Shown here: piece after piece, positions 31,185 to 40,750 of the stretch
Layout of the letters: the number at the start of each line of letters is the position of its first letter
Position numbering within the stretch: position 1 is the stretch's first letter
Assembly (NCBI RefSeq): GCF_019947135.1
Contig: NZ_JAGSHT010000001.1
Span: forward strand, 1 to 64,000
Length of the DNA stretch: 64,000 nucleotides
From: Occultella gossypii
Lineage (GTDB): Bacteria; Actinomycetota; Actinomycetes; Actinomycetales; Beutenbergiaceae
Reading direction: 5' to 3'
Program-made: the position numbers and the translations under genes
The notes under the pieces: model-generated
What the model saw: the letters and a program-made list of their open reading frames with translations, nothing else
Database searches by the model: none
Told to the model about the DNA's origin: nothing

Positions 31185-32783
31185 GTGATCATCGCGCAGG
31201 ACGTCGAACTCCGGATCGGGGTTCGCCAGCTACTCAGCGGGGCAACCTTCCGCATCGACTCGGGTGACCGGATCGGCCTTGTGGGCCGCAACGGCGCTGG
31301 GAAGACCACGTTGACGAAGACCCTGGCCGGGGAGGGGCAACCCAGCGGGGGCACCATCACCCGGACCGGTGAGGTGGGTTACCTCCCGCAGGACCCACGG
31401 ACCGGTGACCTGGACATGCTTGCCCGGGACCGGGTGCTCTCCGCGCGCAGTCTGGACGAGGTTGTACGCCGGATCCGCAAGGCCGAGCTGGACATGGCCA
31501 GCGAGGACGACGCCATCCGGGAGAAGGCGATGAACCGCTACACCCGGCTGGACGAGGAGTTCACCGCGCAGGGGGGTTGGGCCGCGGAGAGCGAGGCAGC
31601 CAGGATCACCTCGAACCTCGGCCTGCACACCGGGGTGCTGGCACAACCACTGGGCACGCTCTCCGGTGGTCAGCGCCGCCGGGTGGAGCTGGCGCGGATC
31701 CTGTTCTCCGATTCCGAGACGCTGCTCCTGGACGAGCCCACGAACCACCTGGACGCGGACTCCATCGCCTGGTTGCGGGAGTTCCTTGCGTCCTACTCCG
31801 GCGGGTTCATCGTGATCAGCCACGCCACCGACCTGCTCCGCGCCACCGTGAACAAGGTGTTCCACCTGGACGCCAACCGGAGCGAGCTGGACGTCTACAA
31901 CCTCGGCTGGGACGCGTACCTGGAGCAGCGGGAGACCGACGAACGTCGCCGCAAGCGTGAGCGCGCGAACGCCGAGAAGAAGGCCTCCACACTGATGGTG
32001 CAGGCGGACAAGATGCGCGCCAAGGCCACCAAGGCCGTCGCCGCCCAGAACATGGCCCGCCGGGCCGAACGGATGCTCTCCGGCCTGGACGAGGTACGCG
32101 CCAAGGACCGGGTGGCGAAGCTGCGCTTCCCCGACCCCGCCCCGTGCGGGCGCACCCCGTTGCGCGCCGCGGGCCTCTCCAAGTCCTACGGGTCGCAAGA
32201 GGTGTTCACCGACGTCGACCTGGCGATCGACCGGGGCAGCAAGGTCGTCGTGCTCGGCCTCAACGGTGCCGGCAAGACGACCCTGTTGCGGATCCTGGCC
32301 GGGGTCGAGGACTCCGACACGGGGGAGGTCCAGCCCGGACACGGCCTGAAGGTCGGCTACTACGCGCAGGAGCACGAGACCCTGGACACCGAGCGCACCG
32401 TGGTGGAGAACCTGCGCTCGGCGGCACCGGACCTGAACGACACCCAGGTCCGTAGCGTGCTGGGGTCGTTCCTGTTCTCCGGTGACGACGCGGACAAGCC
32501 CGCTCGGGTGCTCTCCGGTGGGGAGAAGACCCGCCTCGCGCTCGCGGTGCTGGTGGTGTCCTCGGCGAACGTGCTGCTGTTGGACGAGCCCACGAACAAC
32601 CTCGACCCGGCCAGCCGCGAGGAGATCCTCGGCGCACTGCGCTCGTTCACCGGTGCCGTCGTGCTGGTGACGCACGACGAGGGTGCCGTGGTGGCTCTCG
32701 AGCCGGAGCGCGTGCTCCTGCTGCCCGACGGCGACGAGGACCACTGGAACGACGGTTACGTCGAGCTGGTGTCGCTGGCCTGA
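31185..32783 (+). CDS. ABC-F family ATPase (EttA/Uup-like, ribosome-associated)
   Basis: Protein of 532 residues with two ABC domains and no membrane segment. First domain: GRNGAGKTT, LSGGQRRRVELA, LLLDEPTNHLD. Second: GLNGAGKTT, LSGGEKTRLALA, LLLDEPTNNLD. The interdomain linker (about 240-320) is Lys/Arg-rich, as in ABC-F translation factors that act on the ribosome E site. GTG 31185 is chosen over the longer in-frame opening: a TAGACT box at 31172-31177 ends 7 nt before it (leaderless type), and the protein then begins IIAQDVELRIG. Resistance role versus housekeeping role cannot be told apart. Confidence 0.92.
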   Translation: MIIAQDVELRIGVRQLLSGATFRIDSGDRIGLVGRNGAGKTTLTKTLAGEGQPSGGTITRTGEVGYLPQDPRTGDLDMLARDRVLSARSLDEVVRRIRKAELDMASEDDAIREKAMNRYTRLDEEFTAQGGWAAESEAARITSNLGLHTGVLAQPLGTLSGGQRRRVELARILFSDSETLLLDEPTNHLDADSIAWLREFLASYSGGFIVISHATDLLRATVNKVFHLDANRSELDVYNLGWDAYLEQRETDERRRKRERANAEKKASTLMVQADKMRAKATKAVAAQNMARRAERMLSGLDEVRAKDRVAKLRFPDPAPCGRTPLRAAGLSKSYGSQEVFTDVDLAIDRGSKVVVLGLNGAGKTTLLRILAGVEDSDTGEVQPGHGLKVGYYAQEHETLDTERTVVENLRSAAPDLNDTQVRSVLGSFLFSGDDADKPARVLSGGEKTRLALAVLVVSSANVLLLDEPTNNLDPASREEILGALRSFTGAVVLVTHDEGAVVALEPERVLLLPDGDEDHWNDGYVELVSLA

Positions 32784-32801
32784 GCAGCACCGGGCCGGCG
32801 C

Positions 32802-33677
32802 TCAGATGAACGTCAGCGCCCGCGCGAGCGCGGGGTTGTCGTTGTCCGAACGCCAGACGCAGTGCACCTGCACGGCGTGGTCGGGGATGTCCAAGACCTC
32901 GAGGTAGGTCACCGACGGTAGGTGCAGAGTGGCCACCGAGGACGGCACCAGGGCCACCCCGAGTCCCGCACCGACGAGCGCTAGGACGCTGTTCACCTGC
33001 GCGACGTGCTGGACGTAGTGCGGGGTGAGGTCCGCGTCCCGGAACACCGCGGCCACGGTCTCGTAGAGGTAGCGCGCCGCCGCCGGGGCGTAGGTGACCA
33101 GCGGGTGCGCGGCCACGTCCGAGAGGGTCGCCGCCCCGCGCAGACGCGTGAGCGGATGACCGTTCGGGACGGCCAGGACCATCGACTCGCTGGCGACCGG
33201 GCGCGCGGTGAGGGGATGGATCCGGGCCGGACCGCGGGCCAGCCCGACGTCGATCTCGCCGGCGAGCAGCGCATCGACCTGCTCACCGGTCACCATCTCG
33301 GTCAGGATCAGGTCGACGTCCGGCAGCTGCTCGGTGAGCGTGCTCGCCCAGGGCCCGAGCACCGTGAGCGCAGAGACGGCCGTGAAGGCGATCCGCACCG
33401 TGCCGGTGGTCCCGGCTGCGACGCTCCGCGCGCGCAGTCGCGACGACTCGGCGCGGGCGAGCAGCCGGCGGGCCTCATCCAGGAAGACCCGGCCGGCCGG
33501 GGTCGGCCGTGCGCCCCGGTGATGGCGCACGAGGAGCTCGACGCCGACGTCCCGCTCGAGCTTGCGCACCTGCCGGCTCAGCGGCGGCTGGGTCATGCTC
33601 AGGCGGTCGGCCGCGCCCGCGAAACTGCCCTCCTCGGCGACGGCGACGAAACCCACGAGCTGATCGAGCGTGTACAT
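32802..33677 (-). CDS. LysR-family regulator of the D-glucarate locus
   Basis: Protein of 291 residues. The N-terminal HTH is typical ([27 protein letters not shown], shortened: FAGAADRL ... QPPLSRQ), followed by a substrate-binding domain. Divergent from kdgD-gudD with 117 bp between, the classical LysR arrangement; control by a glucarate-pathway metabolite is inferred. A T-N11-A dyad lies 20 bp before its start, fitting autoregulation. Confidence 0.9.
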   Translation of the reverse strand: MYTLDQLVGFVAVAEEGSFAGAADRLSMTQPPLSRQVRKLERDVGVELLVRHHRGARPTPAGRVFLDEARRLLARAESSRLRARSVAAGTTGTVRIAFTAVSALTVLGPWASTLTEQLPDVDLILTEMVTGEQVDALLAGEIDVGLARGPARIHPLTARPVASESMVLAVPNGHPLTRLRGAATLSDVAAHPLVTYAPAAARYLYETVAAVFRDADLTPHYVQHVAQVNSVLALVGAGLGVALVPSSVATLHLPSVTYLEVLDIPDHAVQVHCVWRSDNDNPALARALTFI

Positions 33678-33696
33678 CCCTGTGCTCCAATCAGGT

Positions 33697-33711
33697 ATGC
33701 CTTTTGCGCAT
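33697..33711. promoter_or_regulatory. LysR-type T-N11-A box
   Basis: ATGCCTTTTGCGCAT: arms ATGC and GCAT are a perfect dyad around 7 nt, and the site fits T-N11-A. It lies in the divergent region between the LysR gene and kdgD. Confidence 0.5.
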
Positions 33712-33732
33712 CGAACGATACTCCATCGGACC

Positions 33733-33762
33733 TGGACGGGTATGGCTCGGGCGGCGTAGGTT
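33733..33762 (+). promoter_or_regulatory. Candidate kdgD promoter
   Basis: TGGACG (33733-33738) and TAGGTT (33757-33762) with an 18-bp spacer; predicted start ~26 nt before ATG 33795. Both hexamers are weak, as expected for an activator-dependent promoter, and the LysR box lies just upstream. Confidence 0.35.
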
Positions 33763-33794
33763 CGATCAAACGGCCCACCCCTCGGAGCGCACCC

Positions 33795-34751
33795 ATGAAC
33801 GCCTCACGTTTCTCCCCGCAGGAGCTGCGGACCCGACTCGGGTCCGGCCTGCTGTCCTTCCCGGTCACGCACACGGCACCGGACCTCAGTTTCGACGAAG
33901 CCGGCTACCGCGAACACGTCGCCTGGCAGGCCGGCTTCGGCCCGGCCGGCCTGTTCGCGGCGGGTGGCACGGGGGAGATCTTCGCCCTGACCCCGGACGA
34001 GGTGCCCCGGGTCGTGCGGGCGGCGGTCGCGTCGGTACCGGAGGAGCTGCCCATCGTCGCGCCGGCGGCGTACGGCACCGCGCAGGCCGTGGCGATGGCG
34101 GCGGACGCGGAGGCCGCGGGCGCCGCCGGGATCCTGTTGTTCCCGCCGTACCTCGTCCAGGTGAGCGAGGCAGCTCTGGTCGCCCACGTGCGCGCCGTGT
34201 GTGCCGCGACGTCGCTGGGCGTCATCGTCTACCACCGGGCCAACGCCCGCTTCACGGCGGCAGCCGTGGCCACGCTCGCGCGGACGTGCCCCAACTTCAT
34301 CGGCTTCAAGGACGGCGTCGGCGACGTGGACCTCATGACCCGGCTGTGCCACGGCACCGCGGACCTGCTCCTCATCGGCGGGCTCCCGACGGCGGAGGTG
34401 TACGCCCTCCCGTACCTGGAGCTGGGGGTGCGGACCTACTCCTCGGCCATGTTCAACTTCATCCCGGAGTTCGCCCTCGCCTTCCACCGAGCGGTCCTCG
34501 CCCGTGACCGTGCGGAGGTGGACCGACGGCTCCGGGAGTTCGTCCTGCCCTACCTCGAGATCCGCGACCGGAGCGAGGGCTACGCGGTCTCCATCGTCAA
34601 GGCGGGCATGACCGCCGTCGGGCGCACGGCGGGCCCGGTGCGCAGCCCGCTGCTGGATCTCGGACCGGACGACCTGGCGGACCTCGCGGCGCTCATCGAG
34701 AGCGCCGTGCACCCCGACGAGGCGCGGACCGCGTCCTCGGTGGGCCGGTGA
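33795..34751 (+). CDS. kdgD: 5-dehydro-4-deoxyglucarate dehydratase
   Basis: Protein of 318 residues of the DapA/NAL aldolase superfamily. It shows [18 protein letters not shown], shortened to GGTGE at the substrate loop, the catalytic Tyr in VIVYHRAN and the Schiff-base Lys in [10 protein letters not shown]. This residue set plus gudD next door points to conversion of 5-keto-4-deoxy-D-glucarate to 2,5-dioxopentanoate. Stop overlaps the gudD start (GTGA). Confidence 0.9.
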   Translation: MNASRFSPQELRTRLGSGLLSFPVTHTAPDLSFDEAGYREHVAWQAGFGPAGLFAAGGTGEIFALTPDEVPRVVRAAVASVPEELPIVAPAAYGTAQAVAMAADAEAAGAAGILLFPPYLVQVSEAALVAHVRAVCAATSLGVIVYHRANARFTAAAVATLARTCPNFIGFKDGVGDVDLMTRLCHGTADLLLIGGLPTAEVYALPYLELGVRTYSSAMFNFIPEFALAFHRAVLARDRAEVDRRLREFVLPYLEIRDRSEGYAVSIVKAGMTAVGRTAGPVRSPLLDLGPDDLADLAALIESAVHPDEARTASSVGR

Positions 34752-36115
34752 CCGGCGTGAACACGCTGCCCACGCCGTCGGGCCGCGGCAGGGGCTTGCC
34801 CGTGGTCACGCACATGCGGGTGGTCCCCGTGGCCGGCCGGGACAGCATGCTGCTGAACCTCTCCGGAGCCCACGGCCCGTACTTCACCCGCAACATCGTC
34901 GTGCTGACCGACTCGGACGGACGCACCGGAGTCGGCGAGGTGCCCGGCGGGCAGCAGATCACCCGGGTCCTCGAGGACTCGGTCGACCTGGTGGTGGGCC
35001 GCCCGGTGGCCCGCTACCACTCGGTGCTCCGCGACATCCGGGCCCGGTTCGCTCAGCTGGACGCCGGTGGTCGCGGCGCCCAGACGTTCGACCTGCGGGT
35101 CGCCGTCCACGCCGTCACGGCCGTGGAGGCCGCCCTCCTGGATCTGCTCGGCCAGTACCTCGAGGTGCCCGTTGCCGCCCTCCTCGGTGAGGGCCAGCAG
35201 CGTGACCGGGTGCCCGTGCTGGGCTACCTCTTCTTCGTCGGTGACCGCGGCCGCACGGACCTGGCCTACGCGAGCGGCACCGACGCCGGCGACGACTGGC
35301 TGCGGCTGCGTCACGAGGAGGCCATGACGCCCGGCGCCGTGGTGGCACTGGCGAAGGCGGCGCGGGCCAGGTACGGCTTCAGCGACTTCAAGCTCAAGGG
35401 CGGCGTCCTGCCCGGGGACGAGGAGGCGGACGTCGTGACCGCCCTGGCGCGTGAGTTCCCGCTGGCTCGGATCACGATCGACCCCAACGGCGGCTGGCTC
35501 CTGGACGACGCGGTCCGCCTTGGCCGCCGGCTGCGCGACGTCCTGGCCTACGCCGAGGACCCGTGCGGAGCGGAGGAAGGCTACTCGGGCCGCGAGACCA
35601 TGGCGGAGTTCCGCCGGGCCACGGGCCTGCGCACCGCGACGAACATGGTCGCCACCGACTGGCGCCAGTTCGGCCATGCGGTGCGCTCGTCCTGCGTCGA
35701 CATCCCGCTGGCGGACCCGCACTTCTGGACGATGAACGGTTCGGTGCGGGTGGCCCAGATCTGCGACGCCTGGGGTCTGACCTGGGGCTCGCACTCCAAC
35801 AACCACTTCGACATCTCGCTGGCCATGTTCACCCAGGTCGCGGCGGCGGCGCCGGGCGAGATCACCGCCATCGACACCCACTGGATCTGGCAGGACGGGC
35901 AGCACCTCACGTCGAACCCGCTCCGGATCACCGACGGTGCCATCGCGGTGCCGGACCGGCCCGGGCTCGGCGTCGATCTGGACGCCGACGCGCTGGCCGC
36001 GGCCCACGAGCTCTACCTCGCCGAGGGACTCGGGGCCCGTGACGACGCCGCCGCCATGCAGTACCTCGTCCCGGGATGGACCTTCGACCCGAAGCGTCCG
36101 GCGCTGAGCCGCTGA
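34748..36115 (+). CDS. gudD: Glucarate dehydratase
   Basis: Enolase-superfamily enzyme of 455 residues that dehydrates D-glucarate (or L-idarate). The first catalytic Lys pair lies in [11 protein letters not shown]; metal ligands in TIDPNGGW and AEDP; the catalytic His in [13 protein letters not shown], all as in GudD. Coupled to kdgD, so the locus encodes the first two steps of glucarate breakdown. The next enzyme, 2,5-dioxopentanoate dehydrogenase, is not in the window. Confidence 0.94.
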   Translation: MTGVNTLPTPSGRGRGLPVVTHMRVVPVAGRDSMLLNLSGAHGPYFTRNIVVLTDSDGRTGVGEVPGGQQITRVLEDSVDLVVGRPVARYHSVLRDIRARFAQLDAGGRGAQTFDLRVAVHAVTAVEAALLDLLGQYLEVPVAALLGEGQQRDRVPVLGYLFFVGDRGRTDLAYASGTDAGDDWLRLRHEEAMTPGAVVALAKAARARYGFSDFKLKGGVLPGDEEADVVTALAREFPLARITIDPNGGWLLDDAVRLGRRLRDVLAYAEDPCGAEEGYSGRETMAEFRRATGLRTATNMVATDWRQFGHAVRSSCVDIPLADPHFWTMNGSVRVAQICDAWGLTWGSHSNNHFDISLAMFTQVAAAAPGEITAIDTHWIWQDGQHLTSNPLRITDGAIAVPDRPGLGVDLDADALAAAHELYLAEGLGARDDAAAMQYLVPGWTFDPKRPALSR

Positions 36116-36133
36116 GCCCCGCGCACCGACCGG

Positions 36134-36149
36134 CCCGGGTGGCCCCGGG
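36134..36149. terminator. Possible bidirectional terminator between gudD and SURF1
   Basis: CCCGGG-TGGC-CCCGGG hairpin inside a very GC-rich stretch (about 36130-36160), between two convergent genes. No T-tract; assigned only from the stem and its position. Confidence 0.35.
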
Positions 36150-36172
36150 TCGCCGGCCGGCCCGGCCCGACG

Positions 36173-37093
36173 TCAGGCCCGGTCCCGCAGCTGCCCGTCG
36201 ATGAGGGCGTCCTCCTCCTCCTCGGCGCTGCGGCGACGGTCCCGGACCGTTCGTATGCTCGGGCCGGAGGCCGGGGCGGGACCGGAGCCGGGACTCTCGG
36301 CGGCCTCGCGGCGGGCGAGGATGACCGTGCCCACCAGGGCACCGATCCCGAAGATCCACCACTGGAACGCGTACGAGAGGTGGTTGCCCACGTCGGCGGC
36401 CGGCCGGGGGAGCGGGCTCGGGGGCGAGGGCGTCGTCGGCGACTCGTCCGCGAGCACACCGTAGGCACCCGTGACCAGCTCGCCGTCGCCGCCCACCGCG
36501 GGGCCGCCGTCGCCGGTCGTCGCGGCCAGCACCTGCGCCGGGGCGAGCCCGTAGACCTGCCCGTCCGGCGCGTCGCGGTCGGTGGTCGGCTCCGCCGGGC
36601 GCAGGCGCACGGTGAGCGTGACGTCGCCGCCCGGCACCTCCTGCTGCGCGCCGTGGTCGGTGAACGTGTCCGTGGCGTACCAGCCGCGGTCGACGGTCAG
36701 CAGCCAGGTACCGCCCTCGGCCAGGTCGACGGCGAAGATGGCGGCCACGTGGTCGGCGGGACTGCCCCCGATCGGGCGCTGGGGCAGCACCACCGAGGGG
36801 TGCGGGGCGTCGGTGAGGTAGTGACCGGTCACGGTCACCGGGGTCCAGGTCTGCGACGTGGTCAGCGCGGTGCCCGCCGACTGGAGGACCTCCTCGATAC
36901 CGACCGGGGTGGAGTCGTAGTTGGCCTCAACCAGCTCGATCGCGGCTGCTTTGCCCTGGTAGCGGGTCAGCTGCCAGTAGCCCAGGCCCGCGCAGGCGAC
37001 GGCGACCACGAGGGCGACGGCCAGGGTCCCCGCCCAACGGCCGCTCAACAGGAAGCGGTACCGCCCCGGCGTCCGGTTCGCCTCAGCGCTCAC
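36173..37093 (-). CDS. SURF1-family cytochrome oxidase assembly protein
   Basis: Protein of 306 residues with the two-helix SURF1 layout: an N-terminal TM (about 20-40, followed by GYWQLTRYQGK) and a second TM (about 244-264, after HLSYAFQWWIFG). The family helps assemble aa3-type cytochrome oxidase. The Pro/Ser-rich insert before the second helix and the charged tail look disordered. ATG 37093 overlaps the stop of the small Cys protein upstream. Confidence 0.9.
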   Translation of the reverse strand: MSAEANRTPGRYRFLLSGRWAGTLAVALVVAVACAGLGYWQLTRYQGKAAAIELVEANYDSTPVGIEEVLQSAGTALTTSQTWTPVTVTGHYLTDAPHPSVVLPQRPIGGSPADHVAAIFAVDLAEGGTWLLTVDRGWYATDTFTDHGAQQEVPGGDVTLTVRLRPAEPTTDRDAPDGQVYGLAPAQVLAATTGDGGPAVGGDGELVTGAYGVLADESPTTPSPPSPLPRPAADVGNHLSYAFQWWIFGIGALVGTVILARREAAESPGSGPAPASGPSIRTVRDRRRSAEEEEDALIDGQLRDRA

Positions 37094-37344
37094 TTCGGCT
37101 CATCGGGGCTCACTCGAGGCTCCGGTTCACCCACGCCCGACTCCGGTGGCAGGTCCGCCACCGGGATGGTCTCGCGCAGGAACGAGCGGGCACCGAGGAA
37201 GTTCTCCAGGTGGACGCGGTGGTCCGGGCACGCGAGCCAGGTCTTGCGCCGGTCTGCCGTGTGCAGCTTCGGGTTGTTCCACCGCAGCGCCCAGGCAGCC
37301 TCCTGGCGGCAGCCCTTCGCGCTGCAGACGAGGTGCTCAGCCAT
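37090..37344 (-). CDS. Small Cys/His protein (possible zinc-binding), conserved position
   Basis: An 84-residue protein with C-x4-C (HLVCSAKGCRQ) and C-x2-H (WLACPDHRVH) pairs and conserved aromatic/basic spacing, suggesting a small zinc site (inference). ATG 37344 is used because it overlaps the DUF3099 gene upstream by 8 bp; the in-frame opening further upstream lies in that gene. Coupled to SURF1. Function unknown. Confidence 0.72.
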   Translation of the reverse strand: MAEHLVCSAKGCRQEAAWALRWNNPKLHTADRRKTWLACPDHRVHLENFLGARSFLRETIPVADLPPESGVGEPEPRVSPDEPK

Positions 37345-37750
37345 CGTGGCCGCCGGGCCCGGAGTTGTCGGATTCGCGCCGAATCGGACCGTCGCCCGGA
37401 GACCGGACATCGTCTGGTCCGGTCTCGGCCGGAGCGTCCGGTCGCACCTGTTCTGCGGAGGTGTATTCGGCGGCGGGAGCAGGGTGCGGGCCGGGCAGGG
37501 CCGGCTGGTCGACCTGGGTGCCCGGTGCGGCTCGGCGGTCGCCCCCGGCGTTCGCGGCCACCACGGCCAGGTACGGCAGCACCACCGCGAGCGCCGCGAA
37601 CGTCCAGCGCAGCCAGGTGATCGTCACGACGATCGCCAGCGCGAAGCACACGGTGCGGATGCCCATGGTGATGAGGTAGCGCTTGGTGCGATCGTGGAGC
37701 TGCTCGCTGCGGCCGCGCCCGACCGAAGTGATCGCGTGAACTTCTGGCAC
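37337..37750 (-). CDS. DUF3099 membrane protein
   Basis: Protein of 137 residues: a short basic N-terminus (HDRTKRYLITMGIRTVCF), two closely spaced TM segments (about 28-65) and a Pro/Ala/Asp-rich cytoplasmic tail. This is the DUF3099 family, commonly found between SURF1 and fabG in actinobacteria. GTG start; TAACCT (minus strand, 37762-37757) ends 6 nt before it and the spacer is GGGAGG, so either a leaderless or a Shine-Dalgarno start is possible. Function unknown. Confidence 0.82.
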   Translation of the reverse strand: MPEVHAITSVGRGRSEQLHDRTKRYLITMGIRTVCFALAIVVTITWLRWTFAALAVVLPYLAVVAANAGGDRRAAPGTQVDQPALPGPHPAPAAEYTSAEQVRPDAPAETGPDDVRSPGDGPIRRESDNSGPGGHDG

Positions 37751-37887
37751 CCTCCCAGGTTACGCCGGGTCGTCACCACTTGCGGGCGGCGGCGGACGAT
37801 TGTGACGCCCGCCCTCGATCTGCACTAGCGTCTGGGCGTGAGGATTCGAGGGAACAAGGGCCCCGGACGGACGACTGGGATGGCGCA

Positions 37888-38601
37888 GTGAGCGAGAACG
37901 AGCGGACCGTGGTGGTCACCGGGGCGAACCGGGGAATCGGGTGGGCGATCGCCGAACGCTTCGTCGCCGACGGCTACCGCGTCGCCAGCATCTACCGCAG
38001 CGGGGACCTGCCCGAGGGCGTATTCGGGGCAGTCGGGGACATGCGGGACTCCGACTCCATCGACGCGGCGTTCACGGCGATCGAGGAGCACCAGGGCCCC
38101 ACGGACGTCCTCGTGGCCAACGCCGGGATCAACAGGGACACGCTGCTGATGCGGATGACCGACGAGGAGTTCACCGACGTCGTCGACGTGAACCTCACCG
38201 GTACGTTCCGGTGTGTGCGCCGTGCCAGCAAGGGCATGATCCGCAAGCGGCACGGCCGGATCATCCTGATCTCGTCGGTGGTGGGTCTGTACGGCTCGCC
38301 CGGGCAGGTCAACTACGCGGCCACCAAGGCCGCCCTGGTGGGCATCGCGCGGTCCGTGACCCGGGAGCTCGGCGCCCGTGGCATCACCGCGAACGTGGTG
38401 GCGCCCGGGTTCATCGACACGGCGATGACCCAGGAGCTGCCGGAGGCGACGCACCAGAAGTACCTGGCGTCGATCCCGGCCGCGCGCTTCGCCGAGCCCG
38501 CCGAGGTCGCCGGCGCGGTGAGCTTCCTGGCCGGCCCGGACGCCGGCTACATCAGCGGGGCCGTCATCCCGGTCGACGGCGGCCTCGGCATGGGCCACTG
38601 A
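37888..38601 (+). CDS. fabG: 3-oxoacyl-ACP reductase (FabG/MabA)
   Basis: Short-chain dehydrogenase of 237 residues that reduces 3-oxoacyl-ACP with NADPH. It shows TGANRGIGWAIA for cofactor binding, the NAGIN motif, a catalytic Ser in ISSVVG and Tyr/Lys in NYAATKAAL. GTG 37888 gives the normal N-terminus ERTVVVTGANRG; longer in-frame openings do not. fabI follows 65 bp later, as in the mycobacterial mabA-inhA operon. Confidence 0.93.
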   Translation: MSENERTVVVTGANRGIGWAIAERFVADGYRVASIYRSGDLPEGVFGAVGDMRDSDSIDAAFTAIEEHQGPTDVLVANAGINRDTLLMRMTDEEFTDVVDVNLTGTFRCVRRASKGMIRKRHGRIILISSVVGLYGSPGQVNYAATKAALVGIARSVTRELGARGITANVVAPGFIDTAMTQELPEATHQKYLASIPAARFAEPAEVAGAVSFLAGPDAGYISGAVIPVDGGLGMGH

Positions 38602-38666
38602 CCACGGGCCACCCGGCCCCGCCCACCACGCATCACACAGGCACCACAGACACAGGAGACGCAGGC

Positions 38667-39434
38667 ATGGGACTGCTCGAGGGTAAGAAGCTACTGATCA
38701 CCGGCGTGCTCATGGAGAGCTCGATCGCGTTCACCGTCGCCAGGCTCGCGCAGGAGCAGGGCGCCGAGGTGGTGCTGAGCTCGTTCGGCCGCCAGTTCAA
38801 GCTCACCCAGGCGATCGGGCGTCGGCTGCCGAAGCCCGCCCCGGTCGTGCAACTGGACGTCACCGACGACGACGACCTCGCCGCCCTGGCCGACCGGGTC
38901 AGCGAGCACGTCGACTCCCTGGACGGCGTGGTGCACTCGATCGGGTTCGCGCCGCAGAGCGTGATGGGTGGCAACTTCCTCGCCGGGCAGTGGCCGGACG
39001 TCGCCACCGCCCTCGAGGTCTCCGCGTTCTCCCTGAAGTCGCTCGCGGTCGCGGCCAGGCCGCTGCTGGGCGCCGGCTCCTCGATCGTCGGTCTCACGTT
39101 CGACGCCAAGTTCGCCTGGCCGGTCTACGACTGGATGGGCGTGGCCAAGGCCGCGTTCGAGTCGACGGCCCGCTACCTGGCTCGGGACCTCGGGCCGGAC
39201 GGCATCCGGGTGAACCTCGTCTCGGCCGGGCCGCTGCGCACCACCGCGGCCAAGTCCATCCCAGGGTTCGAGGCGATGGAGGGCGGGTGGCCCACCCGAG
39301 CGCCGCTGGGCTGGGACGTCAACGACGCCGAACCCACGGCACGCACGATCGCCGCGCTGCTCTCCGACTGGATGCCGGCCACCACCGGAGAGATCGTTCA
39401 CGTCGACGGTGGAGTGCATGCCATGGGACTCTAG
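38667..39434 (+). CDS. fabI: Enoyl-ACP reductase (FabI/InhA)
   Basis: Protein of 255 residues for the last step of fatty-acid elongation. It has GKKLLITGVLMESSIAF, shortened to TGVLMESS, at the NADH site and the Y-x6-K active-site pair in VYDWMGVAKAAF. The InhA-type VLMESS segment is present, so InhA/FabI-type inhibition could apply (family knowledge). ATG 38667 after CAGGAGACG. A SixA-like gene follows 5 bp later. Confidence 0.94.
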   Translation: MGLLEGKKLLITGVLMESSIAFTVARLAQEQGAEVVLSSFGRQFKLTQAIGRRLPKPAPVVQLDVTDDDDLAALADRVSEHVDSLDGVVHSIGFAPQSVMGGNFLAGQWPDVATALEVSAFSLKSLAVAARPLLGAGSSIVGLTFDAKFAWPVYDWMGVAKAAFESTARYLARDLGPDGIRVNLVSAGPLRTTAAKSIPGFEAMEGGWPTRAPLGWDVNDAEPTARTIAALLSDWMPATTGEIVHVDGGVHAMGL

Positions 39435-39438
39435 GACC

Positions 39439-39978
39439 ATGAACGAGTCAGCTTCTGAGCGGCACCTGATCCTGCTCCGGCACGCGCAGGCGGAGCACTC
39501 GGCATCGACCGACTTCGACCGGGTCCTGACCGTCACCGGACGGGCCCAGGCCACGGTCGTCGGTCAGCGGATCGCGGAGCGCGACATCGTGCCGGACCTG
39601 GTGCTGTGCTCGGCCGCCGTCCGGGCCCGGCAGACCTGGCAGCTGGCCGCGGCGGCCCTCGGCGATGCGGCCGAGGCCATCGACGTCACCTACTCCGACG
39701 ACCTCTACAGCGCCGACGTCGACGAGGTCCTCGACCTGTTGCGGGGCGTAGCGCCCGAGGTGGTCCGGGTCCTGGTCGTCGGGCACGAGCCGGTGCTCTC
39801 GGGCACCGCACACCGGCTCGCCGGGCCGAAGTCGCAGGAGTCCGCGGCGCTGCGGGTCCGTACCGGGATCTCGACGGCGACCGCCGCGTTCCTGGAGTTC
39901 AGCGCACCCTGGGCGACCCTGACGGACCGGTCCGCGGTGCTGACCGGGTTGTCGACGGCTCCGACGACCGCCGAGTAG
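39439..39978 (+). CDS. SixA-like phosphohistidine phosphatase (histidine phosphatase superfamily)
   Basis: Protein of 179 residues with the RHG-type catalytic motif LLRHAQAEHS near residue 12 and a second His in VGHEPVLS, typical of SixA-like phosphatases. Target unknown. ATG 39439 stands only 5 bp after fabI, so it is co-transcribed; the link to fatty-acid synthesis is positional only. Confidence 0.87.
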   Translation: MNESASERHLILLRHAQAEHSASTDFDRVLTVTGRAQATVVGQRIAERDIVPDLVLCSAAVRARQTWQLAAAALGDAAEAIDVTYSDDLYSADVDEVLDLLRGVAPEVVRVLVVGHEPVLSGTAHRLAGPKSQESAALRVRTGISTATAAFLEFSAPWATLTDRSAVLTGLSTAPTTAE

Positions 39979-40000
39979 GTCGACGCCGCGTCGAGTCCGG

Positions 40001-40693
40001 TCAGTTCGCGTCGAGCAGAGCGAGCACCGCGTCCAGGCGCGGCCCGGGTAGGGCGACGTCGGCCTGTGCGGCCACCACCGGCTTCGCCGCGAAGGCGACC
40101 CCGAGCCCGGCGGCCGCAATCATGTCGAGGTCGTTCGCGCCGTCGCCCACCGCGACCGTGTCGGCGAGATCGATGCCCTCGGCGGCCGCGAACTCGCGCA
40201 GGTGCCGCGCCTTCGCGGCCCGGTCGACGATCGGGCCGCTGACGCGGCCGGTGAGCACGCCGCCGTCGGCCTCGAGCCGGTTCGCCCGGACCAGGGTGAT
40301 GCCGGCCCGGGCGGCGATCGGGTCCACGATCTCGTGGAAGCCGCCGGAGACCAGGGCGACCGGCCAGCCGCGCGCGAGCAGTTCGCGCACCAGTTCGAGG
40401 GCACCGGGTGCGGTGCGCACCTGCGCGCGGACCTCGTCCAGAACCGACACCGGTAGCCCGGCGAGCGTCGCGACGCGCTCGGTGAGGGACCGGGCGAAGT
40501 CGAGCTCGCCACGCATCGCGCGCTCGGTGATGGCCGCGACGAGATCACCGGTGCCGGCGTGCGCCGCGATCAGGTCGATCTGCTCGCCGGTGATGAACGT
40601 GGAGTCCACGTCCATCACGACCAGCCGGCGGCGGTAGCTCGGCCCGGTCGGCCCGGTCGGCCCGGTCGGCATGGTCGGCATGGGGTCAATCAT
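40001..40693 (-). CDS. serB: Phosphoserine phosphatase SerB
   Basis: HAD phosphatase of about 230 residues for the last step of serine synthesis. It shows MDVDSTFITGEQID (nucleophile and acid Asp), a Ser in VSGGFHEIV, Lys in the AKARHL segment and GDGANDLDM. The N-terminus before MDVDST is PTGPTGPTGP, encoded by a 9-bp repeat, so the true start may be one of the later ATGs at 40681 or 40672. No ACT domain, unlike M. tuberculosis SerB2. Confidence 0.92.
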   Translation of the reverse strand: MIDPMPTMPTGPTGPTGPSYRRRLVVMDVDSTFITGEQIDLIAAHAGTGDLVAAITERAMRGELDFARSLTERVATLAGLPVSVLDEVRAQVRTAPGALELVRELLARGWPVALVSGGFHEIVDPIAARAGITLVRANRLEADGGVLTGRVSGPIVDRAAKARHLREFAAAEGIDLADTVAVGDGANDLDMIAAAGLGVAFAAKPVVAAQADVALPGPRLDAVLALLDAN

Positions 40694-40750
40694 GCCGCAG
40701 CCGCCGACCCAGGTGGACCTGCATCACGAGGTCGCCTGCTCGGAGATTGC

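Noticed and set aside
36121-36172. GC-rich dyads as an attachment site or mobile-element end
   Set aside because: The sequence is explained by random GC-rich repeats between convergent genes; no integrase or duplicated target is present.
40623-40683. GGCCCGGTC 9-bp repeats at the serB 5' end
   Set aside because: Only three copies in a short coding stretch (PTGPTGPTGP); no evidence of phase variation or regulatory role.
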